Notes under the pieces: generated by a model
Told to the model about the DNA's origin: nothing
The model's input: only the letters and a program-made list of their open reading frames with translations
Database searches by the model: none
DNA from: Candidatus Pacearchaeota archaeon CG1_02_39_14
GTDB taxonomy: Archaea > Nanobdellota > Nanobdellia > Pacearchaeales > GW2011-AR1
Reading direction: 5' to 3'
Assembly: GCA_001872315.1 (NCBI GenBank)
Contig: MNVZ01000007.1
Coordinates: forward strand, 1-50,110
Length of the DNA: 50,110 nucleotides
Made by a program: the position numbers and the translations under genes
In this document: positions 9,555-18,718 of the stretch, in pieces
How positions within the stretch are numbered: position 1 is the first letter of the stretch
Layout of the letters: every line of letters starts with the position of its first letter

Positions 9555-10168
9555 ATTTCCACTCCCAAAGGTTTGCTCATAGTAAATTTAAGCAGGACTT
9601 TCCTTACATTTTCTTTCTTTGTTGGAAGCGCATTTACAAGTGCGGCATAAACGGAATTGATGTTTTCAAGAATGTCCTTATCCTCCATGCTGGTCTTTCC
9701 AACAGGAATCTTTATGCTTGGTTCTTTTGCTCTTATTTTTACGGACCTTGAAATTCTTTCCAGAAGCGGCTTTATTACCTCCGGTGTTTCTTGGGTTATA
9801 ATTCCCATCTGGGGCGAGGGCATCTTGCCCGCAGGCCCAAGAGCTTTACCAAAATTTGTTGCGACCGCCGGCATTAATGATGCATGCGCAATGAAGAAGT
9901 CATAATCTTTGATAAGCTTTCTCAAAGCCGCCTTGTCTTTTCCATATCTCTGAAAATCAGGCTTTGTTATGGTCTTGACAAGATCGTTCTTTGCAGTCAG
10001 GAATCCGCATACTTTTTTGTCCTTGACCTTATTAGGAGTAACAGCAATAAAATTAACATTATCCTTCCTGATGTCAATCCCTTTAAGATTTACAATCAAG
10101 TCTACTGTCTGGTCAAATTTTCTTTCTTTCTGCTTCCTTAATTCATCTAATGCTTCTTGCAGCTTCAT
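9551..10168 (-). CDS. rpl1: 50S ribosomal protein L1 (uL1)
   Basis: 205 aa; FDQTVDLIVNLKGIDIRKDN, FGKALGPAGKMPSPQMGI. Confidence 0.96.
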   Translation of the reverse strand: MKLQEALDELRKQKERKFDQTVDLIVNLKGIDIRKDNVNFIAVTPNKVKDKKVCGFLTAKNDLVKTITKPDFQRYGKDKAALRKLIKDYDFFIAHASLMPAVATNFGKALGPAGKMPSPQMGIITQETPEVIKPLLERISRSVKIRAKEPSIKIPVGKTSMEDKDILENINSVYAALVNALPTKKENVRKVLLKFTMSKPLGVEI

Positions 10169-10284
10169 TTTCGTGTTTTTTCTCCATAACCTCCTACATT
10201 CTGCCGGACAATCCCAGAATATCAGGACGCCCGGATGTAGTTTATTGGTTAATAGTCAAGAAGAAATTGGGTATTTAAACTTTT

Positions 10285-10587
10285 TTAGTGAGTCTGCAAG
10301 CCAGGTACACCCAAAACAACTCTCCCATCCTCTATTAAATCAGTTATCCTTTCTTCAGGTCTTGCTTCCTGAAGATATCTTCTGCAAGTTAGGCCATATA
10401 CCTCTCCGCAAAGATAAAATAAGTCTCCACTTCTTATGTGCATAAATGGCTCAGGAATTTTAGCTGAGTCAATCATAACATCCCGTCTTGATTCAGAAAG
10501 ATTTCTCAATAATTCTCTAACAGTAGTCTCGAACCTTACGTTATGGACTCCATAATATGGTTCAAATCCTGGAATTATTTCACTCAT
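10285..10587 (-). CDS. uncharacterised protein downstream of PIN-domain gene
   Basis: ORF trimmed to MSEIIPGFEPYYGVHNVRF start (10587), which overlaps the stop of a 13-codon mini-ORF. Confidence 0.55.
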   Translation of the reverse strand: MSEIIPGFEPYYGVHNVRFETTVRELLRNLSESRRDVMIDSAKIPEPFMHIRSGDLFYLCGEVYGLTCRRYLQEARPEERITDLIEDGRVVLGVPGLQTH

Positions 10588-10625
10588 TTTCTTAAAGCTT
10601 CCCCAAAAAGCTCTTTTATCCTCAT
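10584..10625 (-). CDS. possible 13-codon mini-ORF MRIKELFGEALRK
   Basis: ATGA overlap with the PIN gene stop (10622-10625) and ATGA overlap with the next ORF (10584-10587). Confidence 0.25.
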   Translation of the reverse strand: MRIKELFGEALRK

Positions 10626-10996
10626 TTCTTCCTGAACTCCACATTTTTAAAATTCTCAAATTCTTTATCTCCGGTAACAAAGGGATATCCGTTATTCATG
10701 GAAAAAACATACCCTACAGCATCAAAGAAGGAGATATTCTGTTTTTTATGCTCATGCTTGAATTTCATCGCCGCCTTAAGGACATATTTGTCAGCAGGAA
10801 CAGAATATCCTTCTAATTTCTTAAACCAGTAATCTGCGACTTTTTCTCCTTGCTCTCTCAATAAAACAATAAAGAATTCTGCCAAAGTGGTATCAGTTAT
10901 AACAAATTCAACATTTAGGTACTGGATAAAATTCTTATTCTCATTGGCTATTTCAATTAACGCGTATGTGTCCAGACATTTCTTTATCTCTCCCAT
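10622..10996 (-). CDS. PIN-domain protein, VapC-like toxin
   Basis: KCLDTYALIEI, TLAEF, SFFDAVGYV, FVTGDKEF acidic motifs; paired with AbrB-like gene. Confidence 0.85.
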   Translation of the reverse strand: MGEIKKCLDTYALIEIANENKNFIQYLNVEFVITDTTLAEFFIVLLREQGEKVADYWFKKLEGYSVPADKYVLKAAMKFKHEHKKQNISFFDAVGYVFSMNNGYPFVTGDKEFENFKNVEFRKK

Positions 10997-11211
10997 CTGC
11001 TTTCAAGCTCTTTTCTAACCTCTTTCAATAGTTGTTTGGTTGGTTTCTTGAATTTCACCGCCCCAAAAAGCTCTTTTAGCACATTGCCCTTTTTCTCAAT
11101 TTCTATGGTTATCTCTTCTTCAGGTTTGATATTCAATCTTTCGACAGCCTCGCTAGGTATAATAATTCCTATTGAGTTTCCCCATTTCTTTGTCCTAACT
11201 TCAACTGCCAT
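10984..11211 (-). CDS. AbrB/MazE/SpoVT-type antitoxin (VapB-like)
   Basis: MAVEVRTKKWGNSIGIIIPSEAVERLNIKPEEEITIEIEKKG; start just upstream of PIN gene. Confidence 0.85.
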   Translation of the reverse strand: MAVEVRTKKWGNSIGIIIPSEAVERLNIKPEEEITIEIEKKGNVLKELFGAVKFKKPTKQLLKEVRKELESRWER

Positions 11212-11293
11212 TGTATAACTTTAATGTATAACTATTATTTAAAGGTTTCTGTGGGCTACTTTGTAAAAAGGAATTATCTTTTCCATTATCCAG

Positions 11294-11668
11294 CTATGGA
11301 TGGAAGTTAACTTGGTATTCAGGTATTCCTAACGAAAGCCCATATTCCTTAGCTTTATCATATTGTTCTTTACTTGTTCTGTCTATCTTGAAGATTTTAT
11401 TTTTGAATATTATAAAGTGAGTCTTATCATTCTTAAAATCAGCATACCACTCGTGCTCAGAATCAAGTGCCTTGCTTAAATCTTCGGCAATTTTATCTGC
11501 TTGAGATTCTATTATTTCAACAGCGTGTAATGTCCACTGCTTTACCCATGGAGTTTTGTGTCTTTCAGTAATTTCTTCAACTTCTGTCTTCACAATTTTT
11601 ATCTTTTTCAGAACACTTTTATTTTCTAGACTTTCTTCTATTATTACTCCAATGAAATTATCTTCCAT
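11294..11668 (-). CDS. conserved hypothetical protein
   Basis: 124 aa; HKTPWVKQWTLHAVEI...SEHEWYADFKNDKTHFIIFKNKIFKID...LGIPEYQV. Confidence 0.65.
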   Translation of the reverse strand: MEDNFIGVIIEESLENKSVLKKIKIVKTEVEEITERHKTPWVKQWTLHAVEIIESQADKIAEDLSKALDSEHEWYADFKNDKTHFIIFKNKIFKIDRTSKEQYDKAKEYGLSLGIPEYQVNFHP

Positions 11669-11670
11669 CT

Positions 11671-12111
11671 CTACAGCTTCCCCAAATACTCTTTTATCCT
11701 GTCAATCGTCTGTGGAATGAGAAAGCCCTCAATCTTCTTCTCAAAGATTTCTGAAAGAGGCTCGAACTCTGACAGGCGATAATTATTATTTTTCTTGTCA
11801 ACAATCATTAAATCTCTCAATCTTTTAAGCTGCCTGCGCACATTGCTTTCAGCAAGCCCCTTCTCATCCAGGGAATGCTCTTTTCTCAATTCCTTTACTT
11901 TATCAATTATCTCAAAGCTTGTCAGCTCCTTTTTGTTTACCCTTCCGGCCTCAAGAGCCATTAAAATATCAACAACAACATCTCTGGAATCTCCGGGCTG
12001 CAATAATCCAAGAGAAAGACAGACCTTCTTTATCAGTTCCCTTTTCCCGGAATCATATGGCCTTTCATATTTCCTTAAGGTAATTTCATGCAAAGGCAAA
12101 TCTTTAACCAT
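11671..12111 (-). CDS. winged-helix-like DNA-binding protein
   Basis: 146 aa; SNVRRQLKRLRDLMIVDKKNNNYRLSEFEPL. Confidence 0.6.
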   Translation of the reverse strand: MVKDLPLHEITLRKYERPYDSGKRELIKKVCLSLGLLQPGDSRDVVVDILMALEAGRVNKKELTSFEIIDKVKELRKEHSLDEKGLAESNVRRQLKRLRDLMIVDKKNNNYRLSEFEPLSEIFEKKIEGFLIPQTIDRIKEYLGKL

Positions 12112-12248
12112 AATTATCTATAACCCCGGTCGTTATAAAATTATCTTTTACTACTATCTCTTATCCGGAAAATGAAGAAAGTGTGAAAAGGAATATTGCG
12201 ATAATAACCTACAATAATAATTATAAACCTCTCTTTTTCATAGTTATC

Positions 12249-12602
12249 ATGGAATTAGTAGCATTTCTCGGCCAGGATAAAGAAACATGGGGGCAGGTTA
12301 CTGGCCTGATAAACAAAGGGGACTGGGAAAAAATTATACTTGTAAAATCAAAGGATTCAGAGACATTTCCCGTGCCTGAAAATGGAAAAGAAATAATGAT
12401 AGATTCATCAAAGCCCCTTTTAGATATAAAGTCAGATTTGTTAAAAAAATTAAAGCCACATCTTTCAGGCCTTGAATGCTCCCTGTCAATAGCTTCTGGA
12501 AATGGAAAAGAGCATATGGCTTTGATTTCAGCCCTTTTATCCCTGCCAGTAGGAATAAGGCTGGCAGTCTTCACAAAACAGGGCGTTGAATTCATCAACT
12601 AA
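12249..12602 (+). CDS. hypothetical protein
   Basis: Trimmed start MELVAFLGQDKETWGQVTGL. Confidence 0.55.
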   Translation: MELVAFLGQDKETWGQVTGLINKGDWEKIILVKSKDSETFPVPENGKEIMIDSSKPLLDIKSDLLKKLKPHLSGLECSLSIASGNGKEHMALISALLSLPVGIRLAVFTKQGVEFIN

Positions 12603-12603
12603 G

Positions 12604-13212
12604 ATGCCGAAGCAATTTCTTTTTCTCTATCCTATAAGCGATTATTTCCAGACTTTGATCGGGTGGGAGATTTCGGGATTTAAGGAATACACTTTAAGAA
12701 GGGTATCTGACATAGTTGACAAGAGATATCGGCAGGAAAGATTTGATGTTAACTGGGTATTTTTTGCGGGAAAAAAGGCGAATGTTCCTGATATTTCAAT
12801 AGGGCAAAAAGGAATAAACATAAGGCATTCTGACAGAAAACTTTCCAGCGGGGTGAGATATAATGTGCATGCGGGGAATACTGTCCATCCAAACCCTTCT
12901 TATATTCTTGACCAGCTTCCACCACATACAACTCTGGTTGTCGCAGGATTTCACCAATGGAATTGTGTTGACAAAGTAGCTTCTGCTTCTTATAAGAGGG
13001 GGATAAATGTCTATGTCGACGAAGATATAACAGACACAGGAATAAACAGGATACTGATGATGAGGGATGTTCCTGTTATTAGAAGAAACCAGACTCTTGA
13101 ATCTGTCTTTTCCCCAGTGATGGGAGGGCCCTTAAGAGAATCTTTTCTTTCAGCAAGAGAAGGCAAGCCCTGGCTTCTGCAGCCCTCTTCCGGCCAGCCA
13201 GGTTATTCATAA
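12604..13212 (+). CDS. hypothetical protein, possibly isochorismatase/cysteine-hydrolase-like
   Basis: Start MPKQFLFLYPISDYFQ; segment TTLVVAGFHQWNCVDKVASASYKRGINVYVDEDIT resembles the nucleophile region of isochorismatase-like hydrolases. Confidence 0.45.
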   Translation: MPKQFLFLYPISDYFQTLIGWEISGFKEYTLRRVSDIVDKRYRQERFDVNWVFFAGKKANVPDISIGQKGINIRHSDRKLSSGVRYNVHAGNTVHPNPSYILDQLPPHTTLVVAGFHQWNCVDKVASASYKRGINVYVDEDITDTGINRILMMRDVPVIRRNQTLESVFSPVMGGPLRESFLSAREGKPWLLQPSSGQPGYS

Positions 13213-13845
13213 GTTTTCAATCTTCTTCTCAATCCATCTGCAGGCATCAACAAAATCTTTTGCAATGTAGATTCTTTCCGAATATTTTTTCTTTAATGCC
13301 TTTACTTTAAGCTTATGCTCTTTTCTTGTTATTTTTGAAGGCACATATACAGAATGCCCTCCAGCATTTATTCCTGTAAGCATATCTTCATCTTTATCCC
13401 CTATAAAAAATACTTTTCCATTTTCAACTAACCTGGTCCAATCAAGCCCGTTTTCCTTCGCTCCAAGTTTCAGCATTCCGGTGCCAGGCTTTCTCATGCC
13501 GTCATTTTTTATCCATTTCCTATCCTTAATTCCTGCATGTTCCGCGTATGTTGCGTCAACAAAAACGCTAAAATACCATCCATCGAGAATAATCTTGTCT
13601 TTTTTCAGCATTCTGGTAATTTCATTGCAGACGTCTTCAGCTCTCTTTGCAGTATAGAGTTCCCGTGCAATGCCGGATTGATTGGAAGCAACTATTATCT
13701 TTGCGTCAAGACCCTTCAGAATTTTAAGGCCCTCAATAACCCCTGGAAGAATCTTGACATGTTCTTTCCAGTTATCTTCACTTCCAAGATATCCTTTATC
13801 TTCAACAAGAGTATTATCTCTGTCAACACCAATAAGGTAAGTCAT
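13207..13845 (-). CDS. HAD-family phosphatase, GmhB/histidinol-phosphatase type
   Basis: GVDRDNTLVED, ASNQSGIAR, RKPGTGML, FIGDKDEDMLTGINAG. Confidence 0.85.
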   Translation of the reverse strand: MTYLIGVDRDNTLVEDKGYLGSEDNWKEHVKILPGVIEGLKILKGLDAKIIVASNQSGIARELYTAKRAEDVCNEITRMLKKDKIILDGWYFSVFVDATYAEHAGIKDRKWIKNDGMRKPGTGMLKLGAKENGLDWTRLVENGKVFFIGDKDEDMLTGINAGGHSVYVPSKITRKEHKLKVKALKKKYSERIYIAKDFVDACRWIEKKIENL

Positions 13846-13875
13846 CTTATTTGATTATTTTAAGGTTATAAATAT

Positions 13876-15291
13876 TTAAGCAAAATTAAATGCCCATCTG
13901 ACAACCATCAGGACGAGCATGAACAGGATTATCCATGTAGCATACTGATAAGCCTTTCTTCCCCAAGTCTCTCTTCCTGTTATTCCCCAAACCGTAAGGT
14001 AGAAGAATCTTCCTCCGTCAAGTATGGAAACAGGAAGCATATTGAAAAGAGCAACTAAAATATTTATCATCACAATCCACCATAACAAATCATATATGAA
14101 CTGCACAAATTCTCCATCCCATGAGGGCTCATAATAGACAAGAGGGTCCCTTATGCTTTGTATTACAGAGAATATGGCTCCACTCAACCCACTATCACTT
14201 CCCCTTATGAATCCGATTCCAAGATAAGCCCTCCCATCTTTTTCAGAAAGTTCAATTTCCTTTGTTATTTCCATGCCCGTCTCATCAAAAGTCCTTATCT
14301 TTATCATGTCCCCGGGAGAATATTCAGATAATTTCGCTGCAAGACTTTCTGGACTTGTCATTATTTCTCCATCTATAGCAAGTATGGGCCCATTGAGCTT
14401 TTCTCTGATTGCAGGGGCGTCATCGAAAACAATTATCTCCTTAGCTTCTGTTTCTAAGGCAACTTCAAGGCTCTTACTAGGCACAAGGAATATTTTCTCA
14501 TCGATTGAAATTTCATTAAGGCCCTCATCTGCAAAAAATTCCCTTCCCTCTTCAAGACTGTCTATTAGGTTTCCATTTATTCCTGTGATGCTCTCAACAT
14601 TGATTGCCGCCTGGGGATATGCATTAAACTTGACTCCTGCCGCCTGGAAGCTTGCAGAAAAGAACAAGGCCAGAACAATCAGGAAAAGCAGAGTCATTAC
14701 GACATTCGCAAAAGTCCCAGCAGCGAGGACAGATAACTGTTGGAACTTTCCTTTTTTAGCCATTTGTTTTTCATCCGGCTCAACAAACGCCCCGAAAAAT
14801 GGCCCGAAGAATGCCAGTCCCGTGGTCTTGACCTTTATTCCGTTTAATCTTGCAAAGATTCCATGGGCAAATTCGTGTGAAACAGCAACAATGGCAAGGG
14901 CTATCAAGAAGTATGTGAAATACAGAGGAGGGAAAAATGACTCAAGTCCAAAAAGTTTTGGAAAATATGGGATTAAAGGAGCCACAGGGGGAACATTCTT
15001 TAGCTGTTCAGGGATGTCCGTTGTTATATATCTCCAGACTGAAAGGCCCATAAGCCACACAATTCCGGCCATCAGGATGTACCCTGATGCAACAACTACA
15101 TATTGTAAAGGCTTGAGGATTTTTTCAAAGGTTTTTGATGTCCACTCTATGAACTTTAAGCCAAACTGGCTGTGATAAAGAAAAATCCACCCGTGCCTTT
15201 TCAGATTTTTTTTATTTTTATGGAGCAGAAGAAAAGCAACAACTGCGAATATCACCATAAAAACTAAGTCGTATGCTATGAAACTAACCAT
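13876..15291 (-). CDS. site-2 protease family membrane metalloprotease (M50) with PDZ
   Basis: VSHEFAHGIFARLNGI and NMLPVSILDGGRFF motifs; multi-TM. Confidence 0.92.
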   Translation of the reverse strand: MVSFIAYDLVFMVIFAVVAFLLLHKNKKNLKRHGWIFLYHSQFGLKFIEWTSKTFEKILKPLQYVVVASGYILMAGIVWLMGLSVWRYITTDIPEQLKNVPPVAPLIPYFPKLFGLESFFPPLYFTYFLIALAIVAVSHEFAHGIFARLNGIKVKTTGLAFFGPFFGAFVEPDEKQMAKKGKFQQLSVLAAGTFANVVMTLLFLIVLALFFSASFQAAGVKFNAYPQAAINVESITGINGNLIDSLEEGREFFADEGLNEISIDEKIFLVPSKSLEVALETEAKEIIVFDDAPAIREKLNGPILAIDGEIMTSPESLAAKLSEYSPGDMIKIRTFDETGMEITKEIELSEKDGRAYLGIGFIRGSDSGLSGAIFSVIQSIRDPLVYYEPSWDGEFVQFIYDLLWWIVMINILVALFNMLPVSILDGGRFFYLTVWGITGRETWGRKAYQYATWIILFMLVLMVVRWAFNFA

Positions 15292-15299
15292 CTCTTTAT

Positions 15300-15470
15300 T
15301 TACTTCTTCTTGGCTTTTTTGGGCCTAAAAGCATTCTTTCCACATCTTCTGCATCTCACTTTACCTGCTATTACTCTGACAGAATCTGTCTTCATTTTTT
15401 GCCCGCAGTCCTTGCAAACAAAAACATTTTTGAACATTCTTGTTTGGGCTGCAGGAATTTTAGTACCCAT
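15300..15470 (-). CDS. rpl40e: 50S ribosomal protein L40e (56 aa)
   Basis: Own translation: MGTKIPAAQTRMFKNVFVCKDCGQKMKTDSVRVIAGKVRCRRCGKNAFRPKKAKKK; not in supplied ORF track (below size cut-off); CxxC...CxxC zinc ribbon. Confidence 0.8.
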   Translation of the reverse strand: MGTKIPAAQTRMFKNVFVCKDCGQKMKTDSVRVIAGKVRCRRCGKNAFRPKKAKKK

Positions 15471-15506
15471 ATCAATCCTTGTAAAAAAGTGTTTTTAAAT
15501 CTATCC

Positions 15507-15893
15507 TTAAAGAACTCTCTTAACTATCTTCGTCCCTTCTATATCCCAGTATTCAACCTGCTTCTCAATCTCAAGTTGATCCTTGACCTCTTCGTCAAAA
15601 GCAACGTCCAGAGTCTCAAAACTCTCCATATCCATCAGACTTACTGTGCTTTCAGAGATACTTAGTACCTGGCCCTTCCTCTTCTCAATCAATGGAACCT
15701 CAAATCTTTCATGTCCGGGAACCGCAATGACTTTTTTCTTTCCGCCTATTATTGCTATTGCTTCAATTCTACACTTGCTGGCGCCATGCTTCCCTGTTTT
15801 GCTTATGTCATTGCTTCTTACTGTATAAGCATCACCTTCAACAATTATTGTGGTTCCTGTTCTTGCTTCTGTAGCATTAATTAGCTTCAACAT
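15507..15893 (-). CDS. eif5A: translation initiation factor 5A (aIF5A)
   Basis: Start MLKLINATEARTGTTIIVEG; DISKTGKHGASKCRIEAIAI hypusination loop. Confidence 0.95.
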   Translation of the reverse strand: MLKLINATEARTGTTIIVEGDAYTVRSNDISKTGKHGASKCRIEAIAIIGGKKKVIAVPGHERFEVPLIEKRKGQVLSISESTVSLMDMESFETLDVAFDEEVKDQLEIEKQVEYWDIEGTKIVKRVL

Positions 15894-15943
15894 AATTTTC
15901 TTAAATTGAAAATGTTTATAAAACTTCCTAATCAAAGTCAGCT

Positions 15944-16636
15944 ATGAATAATGAGACAAAAGTAAAGAAAGGAGATTTTGTTGAAATCCATTATACTGGA
16001 AAAGCAAACGGAAATGTCTTTGATTCAAACATCTCTGAAGATTTAAAATCTCTTGATTCAAAAGCAGAACCAAAGAAAACCATAGTAGTCATAGGCGAAA
16101 ATATGCTTGTTCCAGGCCTTGACAGGGAAATTGAAGGAAAAGAGCCGGGAAAAGAATACTCATGTGTCATAAGCGCAAAAGAAGGGTTTGGTCCAAGAAG
16201 AAGGGAACTTGTGAAAACAATTCCTCTTTCAGTTTTCACTAAGCAAAAAATAAATCCAAGGCCTGGGGCTTCCCTGCTTATGGACAATCATCTTGTGAGA
16301 ATAATAACTGTTTCAGGAGCAAGAGTAATAGCCGATTTTAACAATCCCTTGTCGGGAAAGGATTTGGAATACAAGTTCATCATTGACAGGATTGTTGACT
16401 CTGATTCTGAAAAGGCAGAGACTCTCTTTGATTTCTTTTTCAGGACGATTCCGGAATTTTCTATAAAGGAAAAAGAGATTTTAGTCAAACTTCCAAAAGA
16501 AGCAGAGCCTTTAATCAGCCTGTTCTCTGAAAAATTTGAAAAACTGATGGGAAAAAGCCTGAAATTGGAGATTCCACAGGATTCATCGAAACCCGAAAAT
16601 GGGAACAAAACTGAAGATAAGAGCAATCCCCTATAA
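15944..16636 (+). CDS. FKBP-type peptidyl-prolyl isomerase (SlyD-like)
   Basis: KVKKGDFVEIHYTGKANGNVFDSN...VPGLDREIEGKEPGKEYSCVISAKEGFG. Confidence 0.92.
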   Translation: MNNETKVKKGDFVEIHYTGKANGNVFDSNISEDLKSLDSKAEPKKTIVVIGENMLVPGLDREIEGKEPGKEYSCVISAKEGFGPRRRELVKTIPLSVFTKQKINPRPGASLLMDNHLVRIITVSGARVIADFNNPLSGKDLEYKFIIDRIVDSDSEKAETLFDFFFRTIPEFSIKEKEILVKLPKEAEPLISLFSEKFEKLMGKSLKLEIPQDSSKPENGNKTEDKSNPL

Positions 16637-16670
16637 TAATCCTTATAAATCTCCCTCCATTCGTTAAAAT

Positions 16671-17756
16671 ATGCCGGATATCTCATTTGAAAAAGAGCAG
16701 CACTCAAGCATCGATCAGGAATTAGAATCCCTTCTTCAGAAGCAGTCAGCAAGAATAAAAGTTGTAGGATGTGGAGGAGGAGGAGGAAATTCTGTTTCCA
16801 GAATGAAAGAGGTGGGCGTGAAAGGATGTGAGGTCATAGCCCTAAATACTGATGCGCAGGATCTTCTTTATACAACTGTAGACCATAAAATTCTGATAGG
16901 CAGGGAATTAACGCATGGCCTCGGGGCAGGAAGCAATCCAAAAGTAGGGGAAGAGGCGGCAAGAGAATCCGAGACCGAGATAAAAAAGAGGATTTCAAAT
17001 TCAGATATGGTTTTCATAACCTGCGGACTTGGAGGAGGAACAGGAACAGGAGCAGCTCCGGTTGTCGCAGAGCTCGCAAAAAAGCAGGGAGCTCTTGTAA
17101 TAGCGATTGTTACCCTTCCATTTACCGTCGAGGGTCAGAAGAGAATAGAAAACGCACAATATGGGCTGGAAAGGCTGGAGTCAATAGTTGATACACTTAT
17201 AGTAGTTCCAAATGACAAGCTCTTGGAATTAGCCCCCGAACTGCCTCTTCATACTGCGTTCAAGGTTGCGGATGAGATTCTCACAAATTCAGTCAAGGGA
17301 ATTGCTGAACTGATTACCACATCCGGATTGGTTAATCTGGACTTTGCAGATGTAAAGGCCGTGATGTCCAATGGAGGAGTTTCTCTGATAGGAATAGGGG
17401 AGTCAGACTCATCTCAAAATCGTGCAATTGAGGCCGTTGAAAGGGCTATTAACAATCCTCTTCTTGACGTGGATATAAAGAATGCACAGGGGGCGCTGGT
17501 TAATGTCATAGGAGGAAACGATATGTCTCTGGACGAATATAAGGTGATAATGGAGGCTCTCGGAAACAAGATTGCCCAGGATGCTAAAATAATCTCCGGT
17601 GCTCAAATTTCGGCAGATATGGAAAAATCGATAAAAGTTCTCCTTATAGTCACAGGAGTGAGGAGTTCCCAAATTCTCGGCTCCGGGTCCAAATCGTCTT
17701 CAACAGCCCATGACCAGCTGGAAGAGGAATTAGGCATAGATTTTCTGGAGGATTAA
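16671..17756 (+). CDS. ftsZ: cell division protein FtsZ
   Basis: KVVGCGGGGGNSVSRM, ALNTDAQDL, TCGLGGGTGTGAAPVVAELAK. Confidence 0.98.
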   Translation: MPDISFEKEQHSSIDQELESLLQKQSARIKVVGCGGGGGNSVSRMKEVGVKGCEVIALNTDAQDLLYTTVDHKILIGRELTHGLGAGSNPKVGEEAARESETEIKKRISNSDMVFITCGLGGGTGTGAAPVVAELAKKQGALVIAIVTLPFTVEGQKRIENAQYGLERLESIVDTLIVVPNDKLLELAPELPLHTAFKVADEILTNSVKGIAELITTSGLVNLDFADVKAVMSNGGVSLIGIGESDSSQNRAIEAVERAINNPLLDVDIKNAQGALVNVIGGNDMSLDEYKVIMEALGNKIAQDAKIISGAQISADMEKSIKVLLIVTGVRSSQILGSGSKSSSTAHDQLEEELGIDFLED

Positions 17757-17786
17757 TTTTTTAAACCCGGTTCTGCTTAACTTTTG

Positions 17787-17951
17787 ATGCAAAGGCTAAA
17801 ATCATTCATGCTTCAGTCAAGAAGGGTATGGAAACTCCTTAGAAAGCCTTCATCCGAGGAGTTCAAGACAATCACTAAAGTTTCAGCTCTCGGGATACTG
17901 GTTTTGGGTGCCGCAGGATTTGTAATAGCCACATTGATGGAAATCTTCTGA
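17787..17951 (+). CDS. secE: preprotein translocase subunit SecE/Sec61-gamma (54 aa)
   Basis: Own translation MQRLKSFMLQSRRVWKLLRKPSSEEFKTITKVSALGILVLGAAGFVIATLMEIF; single TM, directly upstream of Spt5. Confidence 0.85.
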   Translation: MQRLKSFMLQSRRVWKLLRKPSSEEFKTITKVSALGILVLGAAGFVIATLMEIF

Positions 17952-18026
17952 AACAATAAATTTATAAATCATTCAAAACCTTTTTGAATACTACTTCTTT
18001 GGTATTAGGAGTAGTGGAGCATCAAA

Positions 18027-18491
18027 ATGGCAATATATATTGTTAAAGTCACGACAAACAAAGAAGCAAAGGCATTGGAAATGATTGCTGACAAGGCCAG
18101 AAAGAAAAACCTTGAAATCTATTCTATAGTCAACCCTCATGGATTAAGGGGATACATTATAGTCGAAGCTCTCGATAAGGATTCAGTTGAAGAAGCAGCT
18201 TACAATCTTCCTTACGTTAAGGGAATTCTTCCTAAAGTCATAACCTATGATGAAATTAAGAACATGCTTCAGCCTGAAATTGAAGACTTCAATATAGAAG
18301 TTGGAGATATCGTCGAGATGATTGCAGACACTTTCAAGAATGAGAAAGGAAAAGTCATGAGGATAGACAAGAAGAAGGGAGAAGTTGTTGTTTCTCTTCT
18401 TGGAGCGGCAGTTCCTATTCCAGTAACAGTAAAAATGGACAACGTAAGAGTTATAAGGCGTGAAAAAGACCAGGAGGATGAAGAACAATGA
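18027..18491 (+). CDS. spt5: transcription elongation factor Spt5/NusG
   Basis: IYIVKVTTNKEAKALEMIADKA...GYIIVEA...KOW domain VGDIVEMIADTFKNEKGKVMRID. Confidence 0.95.
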   Translation: MAIYIVKVTTNKEAKALEMIADKARKKNLEIYSIVNPHGLRGYIIVEALDKDSVEEAAYNLPYVKGILPKVITYDEIKNMLQPEIEDFNIEVGDIVEMIADTFKNEKGKVMRIDKKKGEVVVSLLGAAVPIPVTVKMDNVRVIRREKDQEDEEQ

Positions 18492-18718
18492 TAGGAACAA
18501 TAGCAAGAATTTATTACGGCATGAAGTTAGGGGAAAAGCTCGAGGAATTCAGGGAGATAAGGGCGTTAAATTCATTTCCAGGGGCTTTGGAATACACGGG
18601 GAATATAGGGAGCCAAACATCTGAATTCGCCAGAACTTCAGGCCTTGAATTGGAATATGCGATTAGAGATGAAGTGGAGCATTTGATATCAAAGTTTAAA
18701 TCATGGAGGAGAAGATGA
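18488..18718 (+). CDS. uncharacterised 76-aa protein between Spt5 and L11
   Basis: ATGA overlap with Spt5 stop and with L11 start. Confidence 0.75.
   Translation: MIGTIARIYYGMKLGEKLEEFREIRALNSFPGALEYTGNIGSQTSEFARTSGLELEYAIRDEVEHLISKFKSWRRR

Noticed and set aside
14273-15175. 300-aa plus-strand ORF
   Set aside because: Antisense to the site-2 protease gene with clear catalytic motifs; no family resemblance
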